Assembly: GCA_965363675.1 (NCBI GenBank)
Contig: CBDTTW010000085.1
Location: 1-13,139 of the forward strand
Origin: CBDTTW01 sp965363675
GTDB lineage: Bacteria; Bacteroidota; Rhodothermia; Rhodothermales; DASSAV01
Direction of reading: 5' to 3'
Length of the DNA stretch: 13,139 bases
Positions 1 through 6,766 of the stretch are shown here, piece by piece. The notes beneath the pieces were generated by a model. It was not told where the DNA came from. It saw nothing but the letters and a program-made list of their open reading frames with translations, and did not search any database. Each line of letters begins with the position of its first letter. The stretch's first letter is position 1. Position numbers and translations under genes: made by a program.

Positions 1-198
1 GGTCGGCGGGGCCGAGGTCATGCCCAGGCGCTCCTTGCCCGCCGCAATGGCCCCCGAGGTGCACACCACCACCTCGGCCCCGTCCCGGCGCAGCGCGGCG
101 CACTGCCGCGCAATCTCGACCATGCGCGCGCGGCTCAGGCGGGGGCTGCCCCCCGTAAGCACACTCGTGCCCAGCTTGACGACGACTCTTCGGTGCAT
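1..198 (-). CDS. proB: Glutamate 5-kinase, N-terminal 66 residues (partial)
   Basis: This is the start of ProB, which phosphorylates glutamate to glutamyl-5-phosphate, the first step of proline synthesis in the cytoplasm. Only 66 residues are in the window; the rest lies beyond the left edge. The protein opens with MHRRVVVKLGTSVLTGG, the ATP/substrate-binding loop of the amino-acid kinase fold. It continues with LSRARMVEIARQCAAL and, near residues 48-60, TSGAIAAGKERLG. From memory these blocks match E. coli ProB closely (VVKLGTSVLTGGS, VTSGAIAAGREHLG). The ATG at 198 is preceded by GGAGG with only two bases between, which is unusually tight. The gene is divergent from the alpha-glucosidase at 369. 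Whether proA follows cannot be seen. Identification is firm; function of the full gene is assumed. Confidence 0.93.
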   Translation of the reverse strand, partial: MHRRVVVKLGTSVLTGGSPRLSRARMVEIARQCAALRRDGAEVVVCTSGAIAAGKERLGMTSAPPT

Positions 199-368
199 AG
201 CCTCCGCGCGCGTTGAAACCGCAGGTCCGGCGGGCAATATACGCCCCGCCCGGCCCCCGCGCCCGCCGAAACGCTTTACGAACCCATTACAGCGCCGCCG
301 CCGGGCGGCCCCTATACTCCTAGCGCACCCTCGCAGCGCTCCCCGAACCGCCTAACCTGCTTCTGCCC
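199..368. promoter_or_regulatory. Divergent promoter region between proB and the GH13 gene
   Basis: These 170 bases separate two divergent genes, so both promoters should lie here. On the plus strand TATACT at 313-318 matches a -10 box at five of six positions and lies 50 bases before the GH13 start, but I see no good -35 box at the right distance. On the minus strand TATATT at 241-236 also matches five of six and lies 38 bases before the proB start, again with only GC-rich sequence upstream. Both are isolated TATA-like islands in a very GC-rich stretch. The assignments are inference. Confidence 0.35.
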
Positions 369-1997
369 ATGCCCGACGCGCACCCCTCTTCGCCCTGCCT
401 CTGGTGGGAAAAGGGCGTCATCTACCAAATCTACCCGCGCTCCTTCATGGACGCCAACGGCGACGGCGTCGGGGATCTGCCCGGCATCACCGCCCGGCTC
501 GACTACCTCACGTGGCTCGGGGTCGATGCCGTCTGGATCTCGCCCATCTTCCCGTCGCCCATGGCCGACTTCGGCTATGACGTGGCGGACTATACCGGCA
601 TCCACCCGCTTTTCGGCGACATGGCCGACTTCGACGCGCTCCTCGAAGCCGCCCACGCGCGCGGCCTCAAGGTGCTGCTCGACTTTGTGCCCAACCACAC
701 CTCCAGCGAACACCCGTGGTTCCTGGAGTCGCGGGCCTCGCGCGACCACCCGAAGCGCGACTGGTACCTCTGGCGCGACCCCTGCGAAGACGGCTCGCCG
801 CCCAACAACTGGCTCAGCGTGTTCGGGGGGCCGGCCTGGGAGTGGGATGAGGCCACCGGGCAGTACTACTACCATGCTTTCCTCAAGGAGCAGCCCGACC
901 TCAACTGGCGCCACCCCGAGGTGCAGCAGGCCATGCTGGAGGCCATGCGCTTCTGGCTGGATAAAGGCGTGGACGGCTTCCGCGTGGACGTGATCTGGCA
1001 CATCATCAAGGATGACCAGTGGCGCAACAACCCCAAAAACCCCGACTGGACGCCCGACCAGTCGCCGTACAACGCGCTCCTGCCCACCTTCTCGACCGAC
1101 CAGCCGGAGGCGCACGGCATCATCCGCAAGATGCGCGCCCTCACCGACCGCTACGACGAGCGCGTGCTGATCGGGGAGATCTATCTGCCCATTTCAAAGC
1201 TGGTCACCTACTACGGCGCCGACAGCGAGCGCGAGGCGCACCTGCCGTTCAACTTCCAGCTCATCACGCTCCCGTGGGAAGCCCCGCGCATTGCGGCGGC
1301 CGTCTCGGAGTACGAGGCGTCGCTGCCCCCTTCGGGCTGGCCCAACTGGGTGCTGGGCAACCACGACCAGCACCGCATCGCCTCGCGGGTGGGGGCCGAG
1401 CAGGCGCGCGTGGCGGCCATGCTGCTGCTGACGCTGCGGGGCACGCCTACGCTCTACTATGGCGACGAGCTGGGCATGAAGGACGTGCCCATTCCGCCCG
1501 ACCAGGTGCAGGATCCGCAGGAGCGCAACGTCCCGGGCCTCGGGCTGGGCCGCGACCCCGAACGCACCCCCATGCAATGGTCCGCCGAAGCCGGAGCCGG
1601 CTTCACGACGGGCGCGCCGTGGCTGCCGCTCGCGCACGACTACGCCGAGGTGAACGTCGAGGCGCAGCGCGACGACCCGGCCTCGATGCTCGCGTACTAC
1701 CGCCGCCTGCTCGCGCTCCGGCGCGGCAGCGACGCCCTGGCGACCGGCGCGTTCGCCCCGGTCGAGGCGGCGGGCGATGTGATGGCCTACGTGCGCTCGG
1801 GGGCCGACGGCGAATACCTCGTCGCGCTCAACCTGGGGCACGCTCCGGCGGCGCTCGACCTGGGCGGGCGCCGCGCCGAAATCGTGCTTACGACGCACCT
1901 CGACCGCGAAGGCGAGCGCCTGGAAGGCTCCGCCACCCTACGCGGCGACGAGGGCTTCGTGGCCCGGCTGGAGCGGGCCGGAGACGAGCCGAAATAA
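369..1997 (+). CDS. GH13 alpha-glucosidase (oligo-1,6-glucosidase-like)
   Basis: A 542-residue alpha-amylase-family glycoside hydrolase that should release glucose from short alpha-glucosides. The conserved GH13 regions appear in order: DANGDGVGDL (28-37, usual calcium loop), DFVPNH (105-110), QPDLN (175-179), GFRVDV (203-208, nucleophile Asp207), LIGEIY (267-272, acid/base Glu270) and NHD (331-333, Asp333). YYGDELGM (363-370) and DPERTPMQW (396-404) are also typical. QPDLN places it in the oligo-1,6-glucosidase side of GH13 rather than the neopullulanase side. Val208 after the nucleophile is the residue found in alpha-1,6-active members, while alpha-1,4-specific enzymes tend to have Thr; this is suggestive only. 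No signal peptide is visible, so it is probably cytoplasmic. There is no clear ribosome site before the ATG at 369. No sugar transporter or other glycan gene is adjacent. Confidence 0.92.
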   Translation: MPDAHPSSPCLWWEKGVIYQIYPRSFMDANGDGVGDLPGITARLDYLTWLGVDAVWISPIFPSPMADFGYDVADYTGIHPLFGDMADFDALLEAAHARGLKVLLDFVPNHTSSEHPWFLESRASRDHPKRDWYLWRDPCEDGSPPNNWLSVFGGPAWEWDEATGQYYYHAFLKEQPDLNWRHPEVQQAMLEAMRFWLDKGVDGFRVDVIWHIIKDDQWRNNPKNPDWTPDQSPYNALLPTFSTDQPEAHGIIRKMRALTDRYDERVLIGEIYLPISKLVTYYGADSEREAHLPFNFQLITLPWEAPRIAAAVSEYEASLPPSGWPNWVLGNHDQHRIASRVGAEQARVAAMLLLTLRGTPTLYYGDELGMKDVPIPPDQVQDPQERNVPGLGLGRDPERTPMQWSAEAGAGFTTGAPWLPLAHDYAEVNVEAQRDDPASMLAYYRRLLALRRGSDALATGAFAPVEAAGDVMAYVRSGADGEYLVALNLGHAPAALDLGGRRAEIVLTTHLDREGERLEGSATLRGDEGFVARLERAGDEPK

Positions 1998-2010
1998 GCA
2001 GGTTATCCCT

Positions 2011-2043
2011 TTGTTTTGCCGGATTTTATGTGGTCACATAAAT
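2011..2043 (+). promoter_or_regulatory. Candidate promoter with overlapping operator dyad
   Basis: The AT-rich gap after the GH13 gene contains the inverted repeat TTTATGTGGTCACATAAA at 2025-2042. Its arms are eight perfectly matched bases around a two-base centre. A possible promoter runs through it: TTGCCG at 2015-2020, a 16-base spacer, then CATAAA at 2037-2042, each box four of six against the sigma-70 consensus. The right arm of the dyad would cover the -10 box, so a bound dimer could block transcription of the gene at 2101. The dyad is seen directly; promoter and operator roles are inferred. Confidence 0.45.
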
Positions 2044-2100
2044 GAAACATATCGTGTGCGTTTGCGTCTAATAATCCCTAGCAACACGGGAGGTAGAACG

Positions 2101-2595
2101 ATGCAAGCAACCGCAGAACGGCCGCCGCAGCAGGCGGGGCCCCCGCTCCCGGAGAGCGGCGATAAAGTGTCCAAGAAGGAGCAGATCCTGTCGCTTTACG
2201 GCTCGGGCGTGCAGTCCATCGACGATCTGGCGGCGCTGACGGAGGCGCGGCCGAGCTACGTCGGGTCGGTGCTCGCCAAGGCAGGTTACACCACCGGCTA
2301 TCACGACCTCTACACGAGCACGGCCAGCCGGATGAACGCCTACTCGAAGTTCTTCACGGGCCGGCTCGGTTTCCGCGACGTGAAGACGGCCGAAAGCAGC
2401 CTGCGCTTCATCGACCGGATGCACCGGCAGTTCCAGCGCACCGGCGACCGGGCGGGCCAGCACCATGCCATGATGATGGCGATGGTGATGTACAACCGCG
2501 CCCGGTGGACGGGCAAGCAGGAGGAGGCCGAGGTGTTCCGCCGGTGGCTCACGCAGCAGCTTGCCGGCGAAGGCGCGCCGCCGCTGCACAGCTAG
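2101..2595 (+). CDS. Uncharacterised 164-residue protein with HTH-like N-terminus
   Basis: I do not recognise a named family. The frame is open from 2011, but the ATG at 2101 is preferred because GGGAGGT lies seven bases upstream and the extra residues would come from the AT-rich promoter region. After a proline-rich, probably disordered first 20 residues, residues 24-61 (KKEQILSLYGSG, then a short helix, then RPSYVGSVLAKAG) look like a small helix-turn-helix. Residues 66-82 (GYHDLYTST, NAYSKFF) and 115-151 (GDRAGQHHAM, YNRARWTGK, EEAEVFRRWL) are rich in aromatic and charged residues and look strongly constrained. There is no signal peptide or membrane segment, so it should be cytoplasmic. 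A DNA-binding or adaptor role is a guess. It has its own promoter-like region and is followed by a tetR gene on the same strand. Confidence 0.8.
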   Translation: MQATAERPPQQAGPPLPESGDKVSKKEQILSLYGSGVQSIDDLAALTEARPSYVGSVLAKAGYTTGYHDLYTSTASRMNAYSKFFTGRLGFRDVKTAESSLRFIDRMHRQFQRTGDRAGQHHAMMMAMVMYNRARWTGKQEEAEVFRRWLTQQLAGEGAPPLHS

Positions 2596-2629
2596 CCGGT
2601 CCGCCTTGTGTCAGGATTGCGTTAAACCT

Positions 2630-2652
2630 GCGGCGGGGCGAAACCCCGCCGC
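2630..2652 (+). terminator. GC hairpin after the 164-residue gene (weak terminator)
   Basis: A perfect 9-bp stem (GCGGCGGGG with CCCCGCCGC) closes a five-base CGAAA loop, 35 bases after the stop at 2595. No T-run follows (TTCGGTGAATG), so it is a poor textbook intrinsic terminator. It could instead be an mRNA-stabilising or attenuating structure before tetR. Confidence 0.4.
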
Positions 2653-2712
2653 TTCGGTGAATGTTTACCTTGAATTGTACGCGTTGAATGCACATCGGCG
2701 ACGAGATCAGGC

Positions 2713-3354
2713 ATGGGGGTTACGGAGCGGCGATTGCGCGAGAAGGAGCAGCGGCGGACGAGCATCGTGCACGCTGCCGAGCGCGTCTTCTTCTCGAAGG
2801 GCGTTGAGACGGCCACCATGGACGAGATCGCGGAGGCGGCCGAGATCAGCAAAGGGCTGCTCTACGTGTACTTCCAGAGCAAGGACGATCTGTACAACGC
2901 CGTGTGCCTGCGCGGCATGCAACTTCTGCGCGCGGCCTTCGAGCAAGCCGTAGCGGGCCAGGAAAAAGGGCTGCGCAAGGCCCACGCCATCGGGCAAGCC
3001 TACGTGATGTTCGCGCAGAACCACCCCGGCTATTTCACGAGCGTAGTGCATCAGGCGGCCCGCAACGGCGAGAGCGAGCCCGGTTCCTACGCGCTCGCCT
3101 GCGACGAGGAGCGCGACGAGATCCTGTACATCGTCGCCAACTCTATCCGGTGCGGCATCGCCGACGGCTCGATCCGGCCCGACCTGGAGCCGGTGCAAAC
3201 GGCCATCATGCTGTGGGGGCAAATGCACGGCATCATTCAGGTAGCCTCGCTGCCCAACATCCAATCGCACTACGAGACCGAGTTCAACCAGCTCATCAAG
3301 TTCGCCTTCGGGCTCATTACGGCCTCGCTCCGCCGCCGCCCCGACAAACCCTGA
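2713..3354 (+). CDS. TetR/AcrR-family transcriptional regulator
   Basis: A 213-residue one-component regulator of typical TetR length. The N-terminal DNA-binding domain spans about residues 12-62. It contains IVHAAERVFFSKG (helix 1), the helix-turn-helix ATMDEIAEAAEISKGLLYVY, and then the hallmark FQSKDDLYNAV. The C-terminal part (about 70-205) is the ligand-binding and dimerisation region. It is variable in this family, so the effector cannot be read from sequence. The ribosome site before the ATG is poor. Members usually repress a neighbouring gene by binding a short palindrome. The best nearby candidate is the TTGAC/GTCAA dyad at 3408-3424, in front of the small membrane-protein gene at 3491. 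Autoregulation through the upstream gap (2653-2712) is also possible. Family assignment is firm, the target is inferred. Confidence 0.93.
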   Translation: MGVTERRLREKEQRRTSIVHAAERVFFSKGVETATMDEIAEAAEISKGLLYVYFQSKDDLYNAVCLRGMQLLRAAFEQAVAGQEKGLRKAHAIGQAYVMFAQNHPGYFTSVVHQAARNGESEPGSYALACDEERDEILYIVANSIRCGIADGSIRPDLEPVQTAIMLWGQMHGIIQVASLPNIQSHYETEFNQLIKFAFGLITASLRRRPDKP

Positions 3355-3407
3355 TAGGCGCTTTCAGGGCCACGATCAAGGCTTCACGAGATATTAATGT
3401 GCAGGCT

Positions 3408-3437
3408 ATTGACCAAGAGTCAATGATTGCATTTAAT
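3408..3437 (+). promoter_or_regulatory. Near-consensus promoter with overlapping TTGAC/GTCAA operator dyad
   Basis: TTGACC at 3409-3414 and TTTAAT at 3432-3437 are five of six matches to the -35 and -10 consensus, separated by exactly 17 bases. The -35 box lies within an inverted repeat: ATTGAC at 3408-3413, five bases, GTCAAT at 3419-3424. The start codon of the small membrane-protein gene is 53 bases past the -10 box. A repressor dimer on the dyad would cover the -35 box and part of the spacer, and the TetR gene just upstream is the natural candidate. The match is seen directly; the regulation is inferred. Confidence 0.6.
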
Positions 3438-3490
3438 TCAGCGTATGCCTCGTTGTCTTCATAGTCGTCGTTGCCCGTAGGAGGTCCGCC

Positions 3491-3718
3491 ATGGTCCGCA
3501 AGCTTGCCGTTTCCGTTTCCGTCGCCTTTGCCGGAGGGCTTCTTTCCGGCCTCGTGATCGCCTCGGGGTGGAACAAAGCGGCTGCTCCGGCCGCCGAGGC
3601 CGCCCGCAAGCGCTGGCGTCGCTTCGTCGCGGACGTAGAGCACCGCTACCTGCCCGACCTGGGCGAGAGCGTCGCGCTCGGGCTTACCGAGGCCGACGTA
3701 TATATGCCGCTGCGGTAG
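3491..3718 (+). CDS. Small single-span membrane protein (75 residues), unknown function
   Basis: I do not recognise this protein. Its translation signal is the best in the window: AGGAGGT at 3479-3485, five bases before the ATG. Residues 5-26 form a hydrophobic, glycine-rich segment (FAGGLLSGLVIASG) that could be a membrane helix with small-residue packing, or an uncleaved signal anchor. The remaining 50 residues contain a strongly basic stretch (RKRWRRF, 39-45) and then an acidic, leucine-containing tail. With Lys and Arg at both ends of the helix, topology is uncertain. It sits 136 bases downstream of the tetR gene behind its own promoter-like sequence, so it may be the regulator's target. 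A long hairpin follows the stop codon. Confidence 0.75.
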   Translation: MVRKLAVSVSVAFAGGLLSGLVIASGWNKAAAPAAEAARKRWRRFVADVEHRYLPDLGESVALGLTEADVYMPLR

Positions 3719-3742
3719 CCCATCCGTCCGCGCGCAAACGCA

Positions 3743-3779
3743 CAGGGGCCGCCTCTGCATTGCGCGGAGGCGGCCCCTG
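3743..3779. terminator. Bidirectional hairpin between convergent genes
   Basis: CAGGGGCCGCCTC at 3743-3755 pairs perfectly with GAGGCGGCCCCTG at 3767-3779, a 13-bp stem. Three more pairs inside (one of them G-T) leave the five-base loop ATTGC. It lies between the stop of the small membrane protein (3718, plus) and the stop of the type IX cargo gene (3803, minus), where a shared terminator is expected. There is no strong T-run on either side, so termination may rely on stem strength alone. Confidence 0.7.
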
Positions 3780-3802
3780 CCCGGCTTTGCCGCCGGCGGC
3801 GC

Positions 3803-4915
3803 TTACTTGAGCAGCGTCATGCTGCGTGCGATGACCTCGCCGCCGGCCTGCAAGCGGTACAGGTATACGCCGCTCGGCAGCCCGGCGGCGTTCCACGCGG
3901 CCACGTGGCGGCCGGCCGGGCGCATGCCCTCCACGAGCGTCGCCACCTCGCGGCCCATCGCGTCGTAGACTTTGAGCACGACCTCCGAGGGCGTCTTTAG
4001 CTCGAAGGGAATGGAAGTAGCCGGGTTGAAGGGGTTCGGGTAGTTCTGGTCGAGCGCAATGCGCTGCGGCAGCACGTCGTCGCCGTGCTCGCTGGCCGTC
4101 GCGGCCCCACGCTGCACCGAGATATCGGCGAAGACGACGTTGCCCTGCGCGTCGGCGCTGATAGTGGCGCTGACGGTGGACTTGGTGAGCCACTGGTAAA
4201 GGATCGTGGTGTCGACGACGGCCGGGCCGCCGAACGGGTTGTCTACCGTGGTGATCTGGCGCGTCCGAAGCTGGAGCGCGTCGGCGCTGCCGAGCGACGT
4301 GACGAGCCGACCCCACCCGACGACCTCGTTCACCTCGTTGAAGCTGGTGGTCAGGACGAAGCCGGGGACGAATTCGTTCTTGAGGGCGTGGTTGCTCGTC
4401 CAGTTGGTCCCCATGGTAAGGGGAAACACCATGTCGAGCGAGGGGGGCTCGAACTTGAGCGTGAACGTCTCGTCGCCCGGAAGCTCCGGCGAGAAGTCGC
4501 CCTTGGTCCAGATGCCGTAGGTGTAGAGGGCGTTGGCGTCGAGCTTCATGTAGACGTAGGCGAGCGAGTCGCCGCCGCTTACGCTTTTGTCGCCGGTTTT
4601 CCAGATGTAGTTGGCCTGGGCGAAATACGGGTCGGTCGAGCCGCCGGAGTTGACGCGCTGCACCTGCACGCTGACGGTGTCGAGGGGCTCGTACTGGAGC
4701 GTCCGAAAGTCCCACGTACGGTTGGGTCCGGTGGCCGTGAGCGCGCGCGCCGCTTCGAGCGAGCCGGGCGTGGCATCCGCCGTGATGCTCCGGACCAGGC
4801 CGGTCGTAGGCAGCTCGATATCCCCAACGTTGATGGTGATCTGAGCGCGGGCCGGAGCCGCCGCGAGCAGCAGCGTCAGGGCGAGCAAACTTCCGAAACA
4901 GTGGCGCATACGCAT
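3803..4915 (-). CDS. Secreted protein with type IX secretion C-terminal sorting domain
   Basis: A 370-residue exported protein. A TTG start at 4921 is possible, but the ATG at 4915 has GAGGT five bases upstream and gives a clean signal peptide (basic MRMRH, hydrophobic LLALTLLLAAA, cleavage after ARA about residue 24). The mature part is rich in Thr, Ser, aromatic and beta-type sequence, with no motif I can name. The C-terminus from about residue 287 is a classic type A sorting domain: LDQNYPNPFNP (about 288-298), then VVLKVYDAMGREVATLVEG, GRHVAAWNAAGLPSGVYLYRL, ending in a short basic/hydrophobic tail. In Bacteroidota and relatives this domain sends proteins through the outer membrane by the type IX system, where it is usually removed. 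The protein is therefore probably surface-attached or released. It stands alone, flanked by terminators on both sides. The cargo function is unknown. Confidence 0.9.
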   Translation of the reverse strand: MRMRHCFGSLLALTLLLAAAPARAQITINVGDIELPTTGLVRSITADATPGSLEAARALTATGPNRTWDFRTLQYEPLDTVSVQVQRVNSGGSTDPYFAQANYIWKTGDKSVSGGDSLAYVYMKLDANALYTYGIWTKGDFSPELPGDETFTLKFEPPSLDMVFPLTMGTNWTSNHALKNEFVPGFVLTTSFNEVNEVVGWGRLVTSLGSADALQLRTRQITTVDNPFGGPAVVDTTILYQWLTKSTVSATISADAQGNVVFADISVQRGAATASEHGDDVLPQRIALDQNYPNPFNPATSIPFELKTPSEVVLKVYDAMGREVATLVEGMRPAGRHVAAWNAAGLPSGVYLYRLQAGGEVIARSMTLLK

Positions 4916-5022
4916 AGGCAACCTCGTAACTAGGAGTATGAAGTTAGTGTGAAGGGTAGATACCTGCTACGACGCTTCGATGCAATGGTTGAGGGGGACG
5001 CCGGGAAAAAATTGAAGGCATC

Positions 5023-5051
5023 AAAAAAGGCCGCCTTCTACGAAAGCGACC
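5023..5051 (-). terminator. Intrinsic terminator of the pst-phoU-DUF1080 operon
   Basis: Read on the minus strand, GGTCGCTTT pairs with AAGGCGGCC (nine pairs, two of them G-T) around the loop CGTAG, and is followed at once by TTTTTT (5028-5023). This is a textbook factor-independent terminator. It lies 120 bases past the stop of the DUF1080 gene and should insulate the type IX cargo gene from the phosphate operon. A second T6 run follows at 5011-5006. Apart from this hairpin, the gap 4922-5170 shows no gene I can support. Confidence 0.75.
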
Positions 5052-5170
5052 TGCCGGGTAGAGGCATGCGGCGCAGTGAACCTTCCCGGCTCATTCCCAA
5101 GCGTCAAGGCTCAAATCGGGAGACCGGGGGGGCGAACCGGCAAGCCGTCCTGCGCAGAAGGCGGGCCGAG

Positions 5171-5989
5171 CTATTCGAAGCGCCGGATCTCGATGTTGCG
5201 GTAGAACACCTCCGCGCCCTCGCTCTGGAGCTGGAGGCGCCCCGCCGTCAGCGGCTCCTCGCGGCCGTCCACCGGGCGGCGGAGGCGGTGCACCTTCATC
5301 ACTTCACGGCCGTTGACGAAGTAAGCGGCGCTGTCGCCGCGCGCGATGAGTTCGATGCGGTTCCACTGGCCGGCGGGCGCTTCCACGGCGCCGTCGGCGC
5401 GGATGCCGCCGCGCGCCACCGTGACGAGCGGGCTGCCGGGGCGGTAGCGCACGCCGCCCTCCTCGGGCAGGGCCGCCGCGTCCGCGAGCGTGCCGGCGAT
5501 GCCCCAGTGCTCGCCGGTGGAGCCTTCGCCGATCTGGAGCTGGCAGCTCTGCATGAAGACGCCCGCGAACACGCCGTGCGGGCCTGTGGCGTGGTAGTTC
5601 AGGCCGCTGTCACGGGGACGGTCGAGGCGCGGGGGCCACTTCTTCTGGCCCCACTTTTGTTCGAGGCGCAGGTGGTAGTCGCCGAACGCTTCGGTGCTCG
5701 TAAGCGCGCCGAAGACCTGCCCGGAGATGCGCAGCGACCCGTCCTGCTGCACGCGGAACACGCCGAGCGGGTCGTTGCCCAGCCCGAGCGGCGTTTGGGC
5801 GCCGGGGGCGCGGGTGAGCCACGTTTCCCAGCCCGAGAGGTCCTTGCCGTTGAACAGGGGCGTCCAGCCGCTGTCGGGCGGCGCGGCGGCGCGGGGGGCC
5901 TCGGCGGGGGCGGCCTGCCAGGCGGCGACGACCGGAAGCAGGCCCACGAGAACGGCCAGGGCGGGCCAGAGTCGGCGGGTGGTAATCAC
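5171..5989 (-). CDS. DUF1080 / 3-keto-disaccharide hydrolase family exported protein
   Basis: A 272-residue exported protein with the DUF1080 concanavalin-like fold, a family related to glycoside hydrolases and laminin-G-type domains. Some members are reported to cleave 3-keto-disaccharides. The domain shows WTPLFNGKDLSGWE (42-55), RDSGLNYHATGP (126-137), GQWNRIELIA (207-216), YFVNGREV (223-230) and the closing LTAGRLQLQSEG..VFYRNIEIR (247-269). The preferred start is the GTG at 5989. It gives a signal peptide (ITTRRLWPALAVLVGLLPVVAAW) and overlaps the phoU stop codon by GTGA, which implies translational coupling. The frame stays open upstream to 6475, but that part is antiparallel-free readthrough of phoU sequence without export features. 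The last position in a phosphate operon is unexpected for this family. Substrate is unknown. Confidence 0.88.
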   Translation of the reverse strand: MITTRRLWPALAVLVGLLPVVAAWQAAPAEAPRAAAPPDSGWTPLFNGKDLSGWETWLTRAPGAQTPLGLGNDPLGVFRVQQDGSLRISGQVFGALTSTEAFGDYHLRLEQKWGQKKWPPRLDRPRDSGLNYHATGPHGVFAGVFMQSCQLQIGEGSTGEHWGIAGTLADAAALPEEGGVRYRPGSPLVTVARGGIRADGAVEAPAGQWNRIELIARGDSAAYFVNGREVMKVHRLRRPVDGREEPLTAGRLQLQSEGAEVFYRNIEIRRFE

Positions 5990-6663
5990 GGGTTCGCGGC
6001 GCGTTGCAGTTTGCGATGCCGGATGTCCACGCCTTCCACGAGGAAGACCACCCGCTCGGCGATGTTTTTGGCGTGGTCGGCGATGCGCTCGATGCCTTTG
6101 CACATGGCCGCCAGATGCACCAGCGACTCGGCCTTGTCGGGGTGCTGCCGCACGAGGTCCACGATTTTCGAGAGCGTTTCCTCGTGCATGCGGTCCATGG
6201 CGCGGTCGTGGGCCAGCACCTGGCGGGCCAGCACGCGGTCGCGGCGGATGAAGGCGTCCTGCGCCTCGTGCAGAATGGTGCGCGCGAGGTCGGCCATCTC
6301 CTGGATGCGCGTCTGCCGGAACTCCTCGACGCACGCGGCGACGTAGGCGGCCTTCTTGGCGATGTTGCGGGCGTGGTCCCCGATGCGCTCCAGATCGGTG
6401 TTGAGCTTGACGGCGGCCACGAGCAGGCGCAGATCCACGGCCACCGGGGTATGCAGCGCCAGGATGCGCTCGCACTGGTCGTCGATCTGAAGCTCGAAGG
6501 CGTCCACCTCGTCGTCGCGGCGGCGCACGCGCTCGGCGGCCTCCACGTCGCAGGCGCTCACGGCGTTGATGGCGTCGGCAAGCTGCTCATCGACGAGATT
6601 GGACATCTCGATGAGCATATTGCGCAGAATCGAGAGTTCGTCGTCCAGGCGCCGGTGTTGCAT
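5986..6663 (-). CDS. phoU: Phosphate signalling protein PhoU
   Basis: A 225-residue PhoU of normal length. The protein is two three-helix bundles, each carrying the metal-binding signature: NTDLERIGDHARNIAKK (88-104) and CKGIERIADHAKNIAER (188-204). PhoU binds the membrane side of the Pst transporter and the sensor kinase PhoR, and holds back the phosphate-starvation response when phosphate is plentiful. The ATG at 6663 follows a purine-rich AAGGGGGAG nine bases upstream. The gene is 106 bases downstream of pstB, the largest gap in the operon, and this gap contains a hairpin. Its TGA stop overlaps the GTG of the DUF1080 gene. No phoR or phoB is in the window, so the partner kinase must be elsewhere. 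Confidence 0.97.
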   Translation of the reverse strand: MQHRRLDDELSILRNMLIEMSNLVDEQLADAINAVSACDVEAAERVRRRDDEVDAFELQIDDQCERILALHTPVAVDLRLLVAAVKLNTDLERIGDHARNIAKKAAYVAACVEEFRQTRIQEMADLARTILHEAQDAFIRRDRVLARQVLAHDRAMDRMHEETLSKIVDLVRQHPDKAESLVHLAAMCKGIERIADHAKNIAERVVFLVEGVDIRHRKLQRAANP

Positions 6664-6728
6664 CGCGCGTACACTCCCCCTTGCAGGTCAGGTCGTTGAA
6701 AGCTTGCTCTCTGGAATTAACGCTTCTC

Positions 6729-6766
6729 CGCGCCGCTTGTTTTAGAGGCCCGGTGAAAACGGCGCG
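6729..6766 (-). other. Intercistronic hairpin between pstB and phoU
   Basis: Three bases after the pstB stop, CGCGCCGTTTT pairs with AAAA-CAAG-CGGCGCG: seven GC pairs, a four-base bulge, four A-T pairs and a 12-base loop. There is no T-run after it. It may be a partial terminator, or a stem that protects the pstSCAB message and lowers phoU expression. The pairing is seen directly; the role is inferred. Confidence 0.5.

Noticed and set aside
2011..2100. Longer version of the 164-residue protein starting at TTG 2011
   Set aside because: The added 30 codons cover the AT-rich promoter and dyad, while the ATG at 2101 has a good ribosome site.
2658..2689. Three TGAAT repeats spaced 13 and 14 bases upstream of tetR
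   Set aside because: Five-base direct repeats in a short AT-richer stretch are easily due to chance, and they do not form the palindrome expected for a TetR operator.
4949..6346. A 465-codon plus-strand frame opposite DUF1080 and phoU
   Set aside because: It is antisense to genes with clear family motifs and also spans the operon terminator. The product lacks any recognisable domain.
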